Under the pieces are notes generated by a model. It was not told where the DNA came from and did not search any database. It worked only from the letters and a program-made list of their open reading frames with translations. A stretch of 64,000 nt of DNA, from NCBI GenBank assembly GCA_036346275.1, contig CM070718.1, forward strand, positions 56,300,188 through 56,364,187, in the 5' to 3' direction. A program made the translations under genes and the position numbers. Positions 25,860 to 37,309 of this stretch are shown here, piece after piece (the first letter of the stretch is position 1; every line of letters starts with the position of its first letter). Source of the stretch: Otatea glauca (Eukaryota > Streptophyta > Magnoliopsida > Poales > Poaceae).

Positions 25860-28800
25860 CGCCTTCATCATGTGACCGCTGAAGAAGCAAGTGAAGCGCC
25901 AGATGTGGTACTGGGTATGTTTCCTGTGCACTCAGTACCTACTTTGGTATTATTTGATTCTGGAGCATCGCACTCGTTTATTTCTAAGAAATTTGCTGAC
26001 CAGAATAACTTAGAAGTTGATCTCCTCTCTGCCAAAATGATAATCTATTCCCCTGGTTCAGTCATGAATTCAATTAAGTTTTGTCCTAAGGTTAGCATTG
26101 AGATTAATGGAGTTATGTTTCATGCTGACCTTATCCTTATAGAAACCTCAGGGTTAGAAGTAATCCTTGGTATGGATTGGTTGTCTAAGTTTAAAGGATG
26201 CATAGAGCGTGCTAATCGATCTATTTCCTTAGTTAGCCCGAAGGAATTCCAGTTCATTTCTCTTCCATCCAAAGTTCTTGAACTCTCAAGCTTCCTTTGT
26301 TCACCATAGTAAAAGATCTTAGCTTGATTCCTATTGTTTCCGAATTTCGATGTTTTTCGGATGAGTTGCGAGGCCTGCCTCCAGATAGGGACCTAGAATT
26401 TGTCATAAATCTTGTCCCTGGGACAGCGCCTATATCCAAGCGCCCTTATCGAATGCCCCCAGATGAGTTAGTTGAATTAAAGAATCAAATTCAAGAGCAG
26501 TTAAGAAAAGGCTTTATTCGACCTAGCTCTTCTCCTTGGGGTAGTCCAGTTCTTTTTGTGCCTAAAAAGGACGGTAGAATACGCATGTGCGTGGACTATC
26601 GTGCATTGAATGATGTCACAATTAAGAATAAATATCCTTTGCCTCGTATCGATGATCTGTTCGATCAATTGACCGTGCCCAAATCTTTTCAAAATTGATT
26701 TAAGACATGGGTACTATCATTGAAGATCGCACCAGAAGATATTCCTAAATCTGCTTTCACCACTCGTTATGGTTTATATGAATATACTGTGATGTCTTTC
26801 GGACTTACAAATGCTCCTGCTAATTTCATGTGTCTCATGAATAAAGTCTTCATGGAGTATTTAGATAAGTTCGTAGTGGTGTTTATTGACGATATCCTCG
26901 TCTATTCGAAATCCGAAGAAGATCATGCGCATCATTTGCGTAAGGTTCTTGAAAAGCTTCGAGAGCATAAGCTTTATGCCAAGTTTGAAAAATGTGAATT
27001 TTGGCTAAAAGAAGTTGCTTTCCTTGGTCATATTCTTTCTAAAGGTGGTATTTCGCTGATCCCGATAAAGTCAAGGCTGTTTTAGTAGGAAGCTCCTCAA
27101 TCCGTTCCGAAAATTCGAAGTTTTCTCGGTCTGGCGGGATATTATCGCCGCTTTATCGAGAACTTCTCTAAAATCGCTCGTCCTTTGACCCAGCTTCTCA
27201 AGAAAAAAAAGTTTGAGTGGACACCTGAATGCGAAGGAAGTTTTCAGGAATTAAAGAAAAGGCTAACAACAGCCCCTGTGCTAGTGTTACCCGATGTCCA
27301 TAAAAGCTTTGATGTTTATTGTGATGCTTCAAAGAATGGGCTTGGGTGTGTGCTTATGCAAGAAGGAAAAGTCGTAGCTTACGCTTCTCGTCAGTTGCGA
27401 CCTCATGAGCTCAATTATCCGACTCATGATCGGAATTAGCTCATGTAGTGCACGCTTTAAAAATTTGGCGTCATTACCTGATTGGAAACAAATGCAGTGT
27501 ATTCACAGATCATAAGAGTCTGAAATATTTCTTCACCCAGCCTGATCTAAATTTAAGACAGCGAAGGTGGCTAGAGTTGATAAAAGATTACGACCTTAGC
27601 ATTCAATACCATCCTGGTAAAGCTAATGTCGTGGTGATGCTCGAGCGAAAACTTCATTGCCTTCTGTTTCATCTTTGACCGATCAATCCGATCCGTAAGC
27701 GATTTCCAAAAGCTTAATTTGGGAGTTGTCGAAAAGGTTATTTGGCGCCCTAGTGGTGCAACCAACCCTTAAATCCCAGATTAAATCTGCTCACTCAAAG
27801 ATGAAGCAATTATCAAAATCCGTGAAGAGTTGAAGCAAGGAAAGGAATTCAAATTCCATGAAAGTTCGGATGAAGTGCTTATGTTCGAAAATCGAATATA
27901 TGTTCGATGATCCGGAGTTAAAAGAGTTAATTCTCAAAGAAGCCCATGAGTCTCCTCTCAATTCACCCCGAAGTACAAAGATGTATCAAGACCTCCGTCG
28001 AGAATATTGGTGGCCGGTTTGAAAAGGATATCATTGCATATGTCGCAACTGTGATGTATGCGGCATGTCAAAGCCGAGCATCAACGTCCCCGAGATTATT
28101 GCGACCTTTGAAGGTACGAGTGGAAATGGGAAGATATCGGCATGGATTTTATTCTTGGTTTGCCAAGAACGAGGAAAGGGCATGATTCCATTTGGGTAAT
28201 CGTTGACCGTCGACTAAAGTAGCTCACTTTATTCGGTCAAGACTACTCATTCGGAGATAAGCTTGCCGAGTTGTATCCGGAGAATATTGTCCGTCTTCAT
28301 GGCGTCCCAAAGACAATTGTTTACGACCGAGGTTCCCGGTTTACTTCTTGTTTCGGGAAAGTTTGCAATCTTACGGGTACTAAGTGAATTTGATCGACTT
28401 ATCATCCTCGCACAGATGGACAAGCGGAAAGGACCAATCAGATTTTGGAAGACATGTTAAGAGCACGTGTCTTTGTCATACGGCTCTAATTGGGAGAAAA
28501 GTTTGGCCTTCGCGAATTCTCTTATAATAACAGATTTCCAATCTAGTCCGCAAGTGTCGCCTTTTGAAGCTGTATGGAAGGAAATGTCGAACCCTCTTTT
28601 CGGTCGAAGTTGGAGAAAGAAAATTCTTCGCCAGATCTTATTCAAGAAGCTCAAGAGCAAGTGGACATGATCAAAAGCCGATGAAAGAAGCTCAATCTCG
28701 TCGGAAGAGTTCGCCGACAATCGCCGCGTGAACTCGATTTTGTAGTTGGTGACCATGTTTATCTCAAAGTCTCGCCTCTTCGTGGAATTCGTCGATTTCA

Positions 28801-29152
28801 AATTCGTAGGAAGTTGGCTCCTCGATTCATTGGACCGTTTGGATCATTGGAAAGATGGGTGAGATGGCATATCAATTAGAATTGCCACCTCAACTATCGA
28901 CGTTCATAACGTCTTCCATGTATCTCGACTTAAGAAATGCCTTCGTGTTCCCTCGACCTCGATTTGGAAGGGATAGATCTTGACCAGATTTATCTTATCG
29001 GGAGCATCCGGTTCAGTATTTTGGAAGAAGCGAGCGCCAAACAAGAAACAAGACCATCAAGATGTTGAAGGTGCAATGGAGCAATCATCTCAAGACGGCT
29101 ACATGGGAAAGAGAAGATCACCTTCGCCAAGAGTTCCCGATTTCTTCTAGTC
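25860..29152 (+). pseudogene. pol of chromovirus B (PR-RT-RNase H-IN-chromodomain), heavily frameshifted
   Basis: Protease FDSGASHSF at 25958, MDWLSKFKG near 26170, RT blocks CVDYRALNDVTIKNKYPLPR (26590-26650) and FIDDILVYSK near 26885, GYYRRFIENFSK near 27140, RNase H YCDASKNGLGC near 27315, and tether KYFFTQPDLNLRQRRWLELI near 27525. Downstream the integrase is recognisable only in short pieces in changing frames (for example near 28130, 28300 and 28550) and the tail near 29090-29152. Breaks begin near 26690 and become dense after 27640: many are 1-3 base losses in runs or GC motifs. Confidence 0.82.
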
Positions 29153-29196
29153 ATCTCCAAATCTCAGGGACGAGATTTCTGTAAGGAGGGTAGATC

Positions 29197-32100
29197 TGTA
29201 ACAGCCTCAAAAATCATAAAATAAAGAAAAATGAAATAAAAATATTTTGTGCATTATTTTCGAAATTTCTGAAATTCCTGGATTTTCTGAATATTCTTTT
29301 GGCTTTTCTTTAATGCAAAAAAGTGAAATGAAGAATATAGTAAATAGAAAATGGTAAAAAGTAAAAATGTTAATTCAACAAAAATTTACCAAAGTTTCTA
29401 AAAATATCTGAGGGCTCTCCTCAGCTTGCTTAAGTCGGTGGGTAAGCTGAATTTATAAAAATATTAATTAATCAAAGATAATCATGAGTAAATATCTCAG
29501 GGTAAAATGGTAAAACAATTTGGTAAAAATATATGTAGATCATCCTGACCCAAAATTTTTATCTTGCCGACATAAAAACAGTATCAATCTTCAGTAAAAA
29601 TATCAATAATTTATTAATTTATTTTATAATTTTAAAAATTCAAAAACAGTGAATAAATAATCTGGAAAACAGAAATGTCAGAATTTATAAAATTTAAATA
29701 TTAATAATTAAAATCTGTAATTTTTACATAATGTGTAGAATGACAATTCAAACCATTATAAAAAGTTTTGTAAAATAATAACTTTATTTAAATCGCAAAT
29801 TAAAATAAAAACAGAATGGGCAATGTAGCAACTGTTGCAATGTCAGAATTTTATAAAAATAATCATGCATCATAAAATGGCGAAAATTTTTCAGGAGGCT
29901 GGTAATATCCTTGCCGACCTATGGTAAAAATTTCATAAATTTTCGTGCCGTTTGAACGTTGAAATTTCCGTTGAAATCCCGTTCGGTCGTGAGGCTTCTC
30001 CAGAGTTCTTTTCTCGCTGTCGCTGACATGTGGGCCCGGGCTGTCAGTGAGCCAGCTCGGCCGACAGTCGCTGCCACCTCGCCCCCACGCGTCAGCGACT
30101 CAGCGGCGTCTTCTTCTCCTCTCTCCCGCTTCGCTCTCTCGCGAGACGCCTTTCTCGGTCTTTCTCGCGCCACTCGCTCCAACCGCCTCTTAGCCCTTAT
30201 AAAGCCCCTCCTCTCTTCGCGCCGACCCAGCTAGCTCGGTGCAAGCCATTCGCCGTTGCTTTGGTCATCGTCTCCAATTCGTGAAAACCGAAAGAGGGCA
30301 AAACCCCAAATCTTCCGCGCAAGCCATTTCGTCCCAATTCCTTCTGAAGCATCCTAGAGCCTCCGAAGTCCATCCCGAGCCCCGTGAAACCCATTCTTCC
30401 CGAGAGCTCCTCGCGCGTTTTCTTCCGCCGCCACACGCATGCGGTGAGACCTCTATTCCGCGCTCATTCTTTGAACTAAACCCATAAATGGGATCCTTGA
30501 AGTCCACCGATGCTTTGGGTAGTGATCTTCAAGCTCGGGAAGGTCTCGTTTTGCGAGAACGCCGGTGGCCGTGAGCTCGCCGCCCCTCTTCGGTGGTGAG
30601 CCGCCTCCGCCATCTCCGCCAAGCGCCACCACCCAAAGATGCGCACAAGTGTCTTGAGCATGAATCCGGAACCCATTCCGTGATTCCGTGCCGTGCCGCC
30701 ACCGCGAGCTCGTCTTGCCATGATCTGCTCTGGTCACCGCCAGCGGGCCCGACTGTCGGCCGCGTCTTGGTTGGTCGCGCCGTGACATGCGGACCAGCAT
30801 TGTCACCGCAGCGCAGCCAGCGATCCATGAGCCAGCAGCGTCGACCACAGCATGTGAATACGATCGATCGCTGACCGATGGGCCCGGCTTGTCAGCGCCT
30901 CAAGCGCGGTTCCGCCCGAAATGGAAAGCGCGTTTTCCGCGCGAAAGCGTACTTTCCATTTTCGGCAATTTTCTGATTTTTAGTATTTAATCAAAACCTA
31001 GATATTCATTTAGCCATATCTTTCAAATCATTTAACCAAATTTGATGAAATAAAATTCTAAATTCATCTAAAATCCAGTAGATTCAGAATATGCAAAAAT
31101 ATTTCAGAATTGAATTTTATTTGAAATTCGAATTTAAATTCAAATTAAAGGTTAGAAATATGCCATTCATGGAAATTTTGCAAATAACCTCCAAATTTAG
31201 TAAAATAAATTTTATTAGAATCCTTGTAATCTCAGGAACCAGAATCTGTAAAAATACTTAGGGTGTGTTGTAAGAAAAATCTAAGTTACAAAATGAGTAG
31301 AAAATAATGCAATAATGGTTTAAATAGATCAAATCTTTAAATTGCAAAAGAAAACAAATAACTCATGTAACCATTCCTGAAATTATGAAATCATTTTATT
31401 TGAATATTTCCATCTGATTTCTTTTGGCCTTATTGAAATTTGGTATTTATTCTATGTCGCCTTACGACGTGTAGAACCCGAACGAACCGGTACATTCGGC
31501 GACCGGGAGTTCGAAGTCGAGGAAAATCAGCAAGGCAAGCAAAACCCCTTTGATCATATTGATCCCAGTTTTATAAATGTTTTCATTAAGTGTTTTACTG
31601 CATACTTATTTTTTTTATTAAAGTCTGCTATATTTCGGGTAATGGTAATTATACCAAGAGACTTATAGAACTTCCTTGATAAGTAGGAAATTGAGAACCT
31701 TGAAAACCCTAGATTAGCTTAGACAATATTTAATGTCAATCTGGGTTACTCACATTTAGTGAAATGCTTAGCCAAAGCTAAATGAGTTAAAGCGTGAAAT
31801 GATTAAAGACCTTGGTTATGATATTTAAATGGGTATGACCATTTTTGTGGTTGGTATTTGGTTGGAAAATGAAAATAAAACTATGGTTTAGATGCGGGCA
31901 ATTATTGGCAATAGCCGTATGTGCATGTTTTGCACGTAGAATAGGGTGGAGATTATTGCAGTGTCGGATTAAGGACCGAACTATGAGTTGTTTTCGGGCC
32001 AAGAATATTCATACAACCACAAGTCTTTGGTATGGGACAGCTCTAACTTATTAAGTTATTTAAAACTAGCTTTGCACTTGGAAGGCGGAGTAGTACGAGT

Positions 32101-33093
32101 GTTTCTTAATGAATTGCTCGACGGGCGTCCACACCGAGGTGATCATGGATTAAACGTCTACCAATATAACGATGTCGCCATATTGTGGGTAGTTCCATCA
32201 TTTCTATGCTCGAGTTCTTACTCCACAAAATGGGTTTGTCGTCATCGTCTTTGGTGCAAAGTTAGGTTTAAATAATGTATGATTATAACATGACTCTCTG
32301 CGGCACACCAAAGGAAGTGTGCAAATATCGATTGCTCAAAGAGTCAGTCATGTCTTGTGGGGAAAGCTGTATACCTCTGCAGAGTGTAAAACTAATCGAT
32401 TAGCCGCGTCCGCGGTCATGGACACTTGGTAAAGTCATCACATAGTTAGCTGTTTTGCTTATTTTCCTAAAAAGTGGTTTCTACCACGTGTTGGTCATTT
32501 CCGCTGTGTGCGGAAAGAAATGATTTTAAGTATGATCAGTATACCCAAACATTCGTAATTTATTGATGCTTACATTCTATCACTTTTAATATTAAATTGC
32601 TTTTATTTAAATTTCATTTTGCAATCTATTATTCTGTATTTACATTTCAAACCAGCTTTATGCAAATTAACCTTAATAGCCTTTCTTTGAAATGGCTCGC
32701 ATGTATTTTAGGTTTTGCATAAGTCTTATGAATACGTAAGTACTCAACTTGCCTTGTTGATATTTTTAGGTGAAGAAACAGACTTCCCCGACGAATCTTA
32801 CGTTGATGCAGGATACGGGGAATTTAACGATGACTATTTCTAAGGATTTTCCTTGTCAGTTGCCTGTGGGACAATGGGTTAAAAGGCACACTACAGGATG
32901 TTGTCTCCACTGCAGTTTTACTTTTGGTATTGTAAAAATAATATGTAATCTTACTTCCGCTGTGTAATAAAGTTTGTGTATGACTGTGATAACAATTTGT
33001 ATTTGTGCGTACTAGCTACTGATCATGGGACTAGTACTGTATGCACATGGTATCCATTTTTGGTATTAATTTATCAAAAATGGGGGCCTTACA
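29197..33093 (+). repeat. 3' LTR of chromovirus B
   Basis: A 3897-bp copy of 19366-23287, preceded by the purine tract AAGGAGGG (29183-29190). It is followed by the TTTGG target duplication and then by the continuing gag of element A. Confidence 0.92.
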
Positions 33094-36000
33094 TTTGGAC
33101 TATTGAGAAGAAGCTGCACATCACGCAATGTGAAGGCAATGAGAAGGTGCTCTACGCCTCTCATCAACTGGAAGGAACCGCCGCAGAATGGTGGGAAAAT
33201 TATTGTGCCGCACATGGAGCCCCGCAAGAGATTACTTGGGAGGATTTTACTACTGCTTTCCGCCAGTACCATGTTCCAGAGGGAATGATGGATCTTAAGA
33301 AGGAAGAGTTCAGGGCTCTGAAACATGGAGGCCAGCTAGTGGCCGAGTATCTGAATAAATTTACCCAGCTAGCTCGCTATGCCCCTGAAGACGTAGCGAC
33401 AGATAAAGCTAGGCAGTCTCGTTTCATGAAGGGACTGAATTCAGGACTGCAGGTGGGACTGATTACCCACAATTTCCCAGACTTTCAGGAGCTAGTCAAT
33501 AAGGCTTTGATCCTAGAGGATAAGCGCAAAGAGTTGGGTGAAAACCGTAAGTGCTTGATGACTAATCAGGGTGGACGTCCAAACCATCTACGTTTGAGGA
33601 TGTCACCATAACAATTTGCTAGATTCCAACCGCCAGTCGTGAATAAGACATCAACCCCTGCACCTCGCCCTGCTAATCAGAACTTTCAGACTCCAGCACA
33701 GGGTAGCAATGCACCAGGAGGGAGTCAGCAGTCTGCAGTGAAAAGATGCTACACATGCAATGAGCCAGGGCACTTTTCTAATAGGTGTCCACAGAAGGGA
33801 GGCATCACGCCAGTTCATTTCAACTTGGGAACAACACCTGCCAAGGCACCAGCCTCAGGAGGAAATCGTGCGCCAGGTCAAGCTGGAGCAACACCGCAAT
33901 CAACAGTGCGTGGGAGGATCAACCACATCACCGCAGATGGAGCTCAGGAAGCTACAGACGTCGTACTGGGTAAGTTCCTGGTTAACTCAGTACCTGCTAC
34001 AGTTTTGTTTGATTCTGGAGCTTCGCATTCGTTTGTTTCTCAAAGTTTTGCAACCAAGAATGGATTTAAAGTGGTGAATCTTAAGTGTGTGCTCTTAGTC
34101 CAAGCCCCAGGATCTGAGCTTAGATCTAGCCTTGGGTGTTTGGGAGCTAAGTTGCTTATGGATGGGATAGAATTTCTAGCAAATCTTATCTTGATAGATG
34201 CGTAATCCCTAGACGTCATCCTTGGAATGGATTGGCTGTCTAAGCATAAGGCTGTCTTGGATTGTGGCCGAAGGATCGTAACATTGGAAGGCCCTAGTGG
34301 CAAGAAAGTAGAATTTCAAGCAACCGCAGTTCGAGATGGGCAGTTAGTGGTCAACAGTGTGAAAGCCATCAGCATGGAAGATGTGCTAGTAGTCAGAGAA
34401 TACCCGGACATGTTTCCAGAAGATTTACCAGGACTACCGCCAGATCGCGATATCGAGTTCGTTATCGAGTTAGCGCCAGGGACAGCACCGATATCAAAGA
34501 GACCATATCGGATGCCTACCGACGAGCTAGTAGAAATGAAAAGCGATTGAGGCGCAAGAGAAAGGTTTCATTAGACCTAGTTCATCACCGTGGGGAGCCC
34601 CAGTTTTGTTTGTTCGTAAGAAGGATGGAAGTCTTAGAATGTGCATCGATTATCGTGCACTTAATGAAGTAACGATCAAGAATAAGTACCCGTTGCCCAG
34701 GATCGACGACTTATTTGATCAGTTAAGAGGAGCTGGAGTTTTCTCCAAGATAGATCTTCGTTCGGGATACCATCAGTTGAGGATCCGAGCGGAGGATGTG
34801 CCTAAGACTGCGTTTTCTACGCGATATGGACATTATGAGTTCACAGTCATGTCATTTGGATTGACAAATGCCCCTGCTTATTTCATGAATATGATGAATA
34901 AGGTTTTCATGGAATACTTGGATAAGTTTGTTGTAGTCTTCATTGACGATATCTTGGTTTATTCGAAGACAGAGGAAGAGCATGCAGAACATCTGAGGAT
35001 GGTTTTAGAGAGGCTGCGAGAACATCAGCTATATGCTAAGTTTAGCAAGTGCGAGTTTTGGAAGGAAAAAGTCGAATTTCTTGGTCATGTAATGACTACT
35101 AAAGGAGTGGCAGTCGACCCAAGCAAAGTGGACGCAGTGTTGCATTGGGAGCAACCGAAATCGGTTACCCAGATCCGTAGTTTTCTGGGAATGGCAGGAT
35201 ATTACCGTCGGTTCATAGAGGGATTCTCGACAATTGCTAGACCCCTTACACAGTTGTTGAAGAAAGAAAAGAAGTTTGCATGGACGCCAGAGTGCGAAGA
35301 AAGTTTTATGGAATTAAAAGAAGCGTTTAACAACAGCCCCCGTGTTAGTGTTGCCAGATGTGCAGAATGGATTTGATATTTATTGCGATGCTTCAAAGCA
35401 AGGCTTGGGGTGCGTGTTAATGCAAGAAGGCAAAGTCGTTGCTTATGCGTCGAGACAGTTAAGACCGCATGAAGTGAATTACCCAACGCATGATTTGGAG
35501 TTAGCTGCTGTAGTGCATGCTTTGAAGATATGGCGTCATTATCTCATAGGAAATAGATGTGAGGTATATCTGAGACCATAAGAGCACAAATACATATTCA
35601 CTCAAGCGATCTGAATATGAGACAGCGAAGGTGGCTAGAGCTAATTAAGGATTATAACATGGGAATTCATTATCATCCCGGAAAAGCCAATGTGGTAGCA
35701 GATGCTCTAAGCCGAAAGAGCCATAGCGCGAATACATTGACAATGGAAGATCAACCAGAATTATGCAAGGAATTTCAGAAGCTAAGGTTGGAAGTCGTTC
35801 CGCAAGGAATGGTAGCTGCACTGGAAGTGAAGCCAACACTGGAGGATCAGATTAGAGAAGGCCAGAAAGATGACGATAAAATTTCTAAGATCAAGGCTAA
35901 AAAGGAAGAAGGCCTAGCCGTAGATTTCACTCTGGATGAGCAAGGAACCATGTTCTTCAAAGGCGAATTTGTGTCTTGGGATAAAAGGAGTCAAGCGATT

Positions 36001-37294
36001 GATTCTTGAGGAAGCTCACGATTCTAAGTACTCAATTCATCCAGGAAGTGCTAAGATGTATCAAGATTTGAAGGAGAGATTTTGGTGGCCTAATATGAAG
36101 CGTGAAGTAGCTGAGCTGTTGCTTTATGTGACGTATGTCAGAGGGTAAAAGCCATGCATCAAAGACCCGCTGGTTTATTGCAGCCGTTGAAAATTCCGGA
36201 ATGGAAGTGGGAGGAAATCGGAATGGACTTTATCACCGGTTTACCTAAAACTCAGAGAGGTTACGATTCCATTTGGGTTATTGTGGATCGCTTGACCAAG
36301 GTCGCTCATTTTATTCCAGTGAAGACCACTTACTCCGGAGATCGTCTAGCGGAATTGTACATGTCAAGGATTGTATGTTTGCATGGAGTGCCCAAGAAGA
36401 TTGTGTCAGACAGAGGTACCCAATTTACCTCGAGATTTTGGAAAAAGTTGCACGAAGCAATGGGAACCCGTCTGAATTTTAGCACGGCATATCACTCGCA
36501 GACAGATGGTCAGACTGAAAGAGTAAATCAGATTTTAGAGGATATGTTGAGAGCTTGTGCTTTAGCTTATGCTACGTCTTGGGATAAATGTTTGCCGTAT
36601 GCAGAGTTCAGTTACAACAATAGCTATCAAGCTAGCTTGCAGATGTCACCATTTGAGGCGTTGTATGGACGTGCTTGTCGTACTCCGTTAAATTGGAATG
36701 AAACAGGAGAGCGTTTGGTTTTTGGGCCAGATATCCTCGAAGAGGTAGAAAGTCAAGTTGCGATGATTAGAGAGAGATTGAAGATAGCACAGTGAAGGCA
36801 AAAGAGCTACGCAGATAACCGTCGTCGAGACTTGAGCTTTGAGCCAGAAGATTATGTGTACCTCAGGGTTACCCCTCTTAAGGGCGTTAAAAGATTTCAC
36901 GTTAAAGGGAAGCTTGCACCAAGACATATTGGTCCGTTCAAGATTCTGAGCCGTCGGGGAGAGGTAGCTTATCAATTAGAGTTGCCTCAGTCCTTGGCAG
37001 GAGTGCATGATGAATTCCATGTGTCGCAGCTCAAGAAATGTCTCAGAGTGCCAACGGAGCAAACCCCGTTGGATGCAATAGAGCTGCAAGAAGATTTGAC
37101 TTACAAAGAGCAACCGGTCAAAATTTTGGATGTTATGGAGCGCAAGACCAGGAACAAGTCTATTCGCTTTTGAAGAGTTCAGTGGAGCAATAATTTCGAA
37201 AGTGAAGCCACTTGGGAGCGAGAAGAAGATTTGAAGTCAGAATTCCCAAACCTATTCTCTAGTTAGCCCGGAATCTCGGGGTCGAGATTCTGTT

Positions 37295-37307
37295 AAGGGG
37301 GGGGAGG
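37295..37307 (+). other. Polypurine tract of chromovirus A
   Basis: AAGGGGGGGGAGG two bases before the 3' LTR start at 37310; the plus-strand primer site. The run of eight G is a likely place for length error. Confidence 0.85.
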
Positions 37308-37309
37308 TT

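Larger units (their letters stand above)
19366..33093 (+). mobile_element. Chromovirus B: long-LTR Tekay/RIRE8-like retrotransposon nested in gag of A
   Basis: LTRs 19366-23287 and 29197-33093 start TGTAACAGCC and end GGCCTTACA. The exact 5-bp target duplication TTTGG lies at 19361-19365 and 33094-33098, and removing the element restores the host gag frame. The primer site TGGTATCAGAGCC follows the 5' LTR. Gene order is orf0-like frame, gag, protease, RT, RNase H, degraded integrase and chromodomain-like tail. It is a relative of A (shared LTR blocks such as CCTCTGCAGAGTGT) but a different family. Insertion of B is later than that of A. Confidence 0.93.
19051..37266 (+). pseudogene. gag-pol of chromovirus A, interrupted by chromovirus B
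   Basis: gag starts at ATG 19051 (MVNTRGNNG, Gln-rich) and is cut at 19365 in ...DDWLW. It resumes at 33094 in the same frame (retrotransposon-gag core with EKVLYASHQLEG and AAEWWENY). Then come a CCHC knuckle CYTCNEPGHFSNRC near 33750, the protease site FDSGASHSF near 34010, RT with FIDDILVYSK near 34945, RNase H (IYCDASKQGLG) near 35380, and integrase catalytic residues in MDFITGLP, SDRGTQFTS and QTERVNQILED (36220-36540). The tail EATWEREEDLKSEFPNLF ends at 37266. Breaks: stops at 33609, 34203 and 37171 and frameshifts near 34540, 35330 and 35575. The integrase zinc finger has lost its C-x2-C pair (reads YVTYVRG near 36130). Confidence 0.88.
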
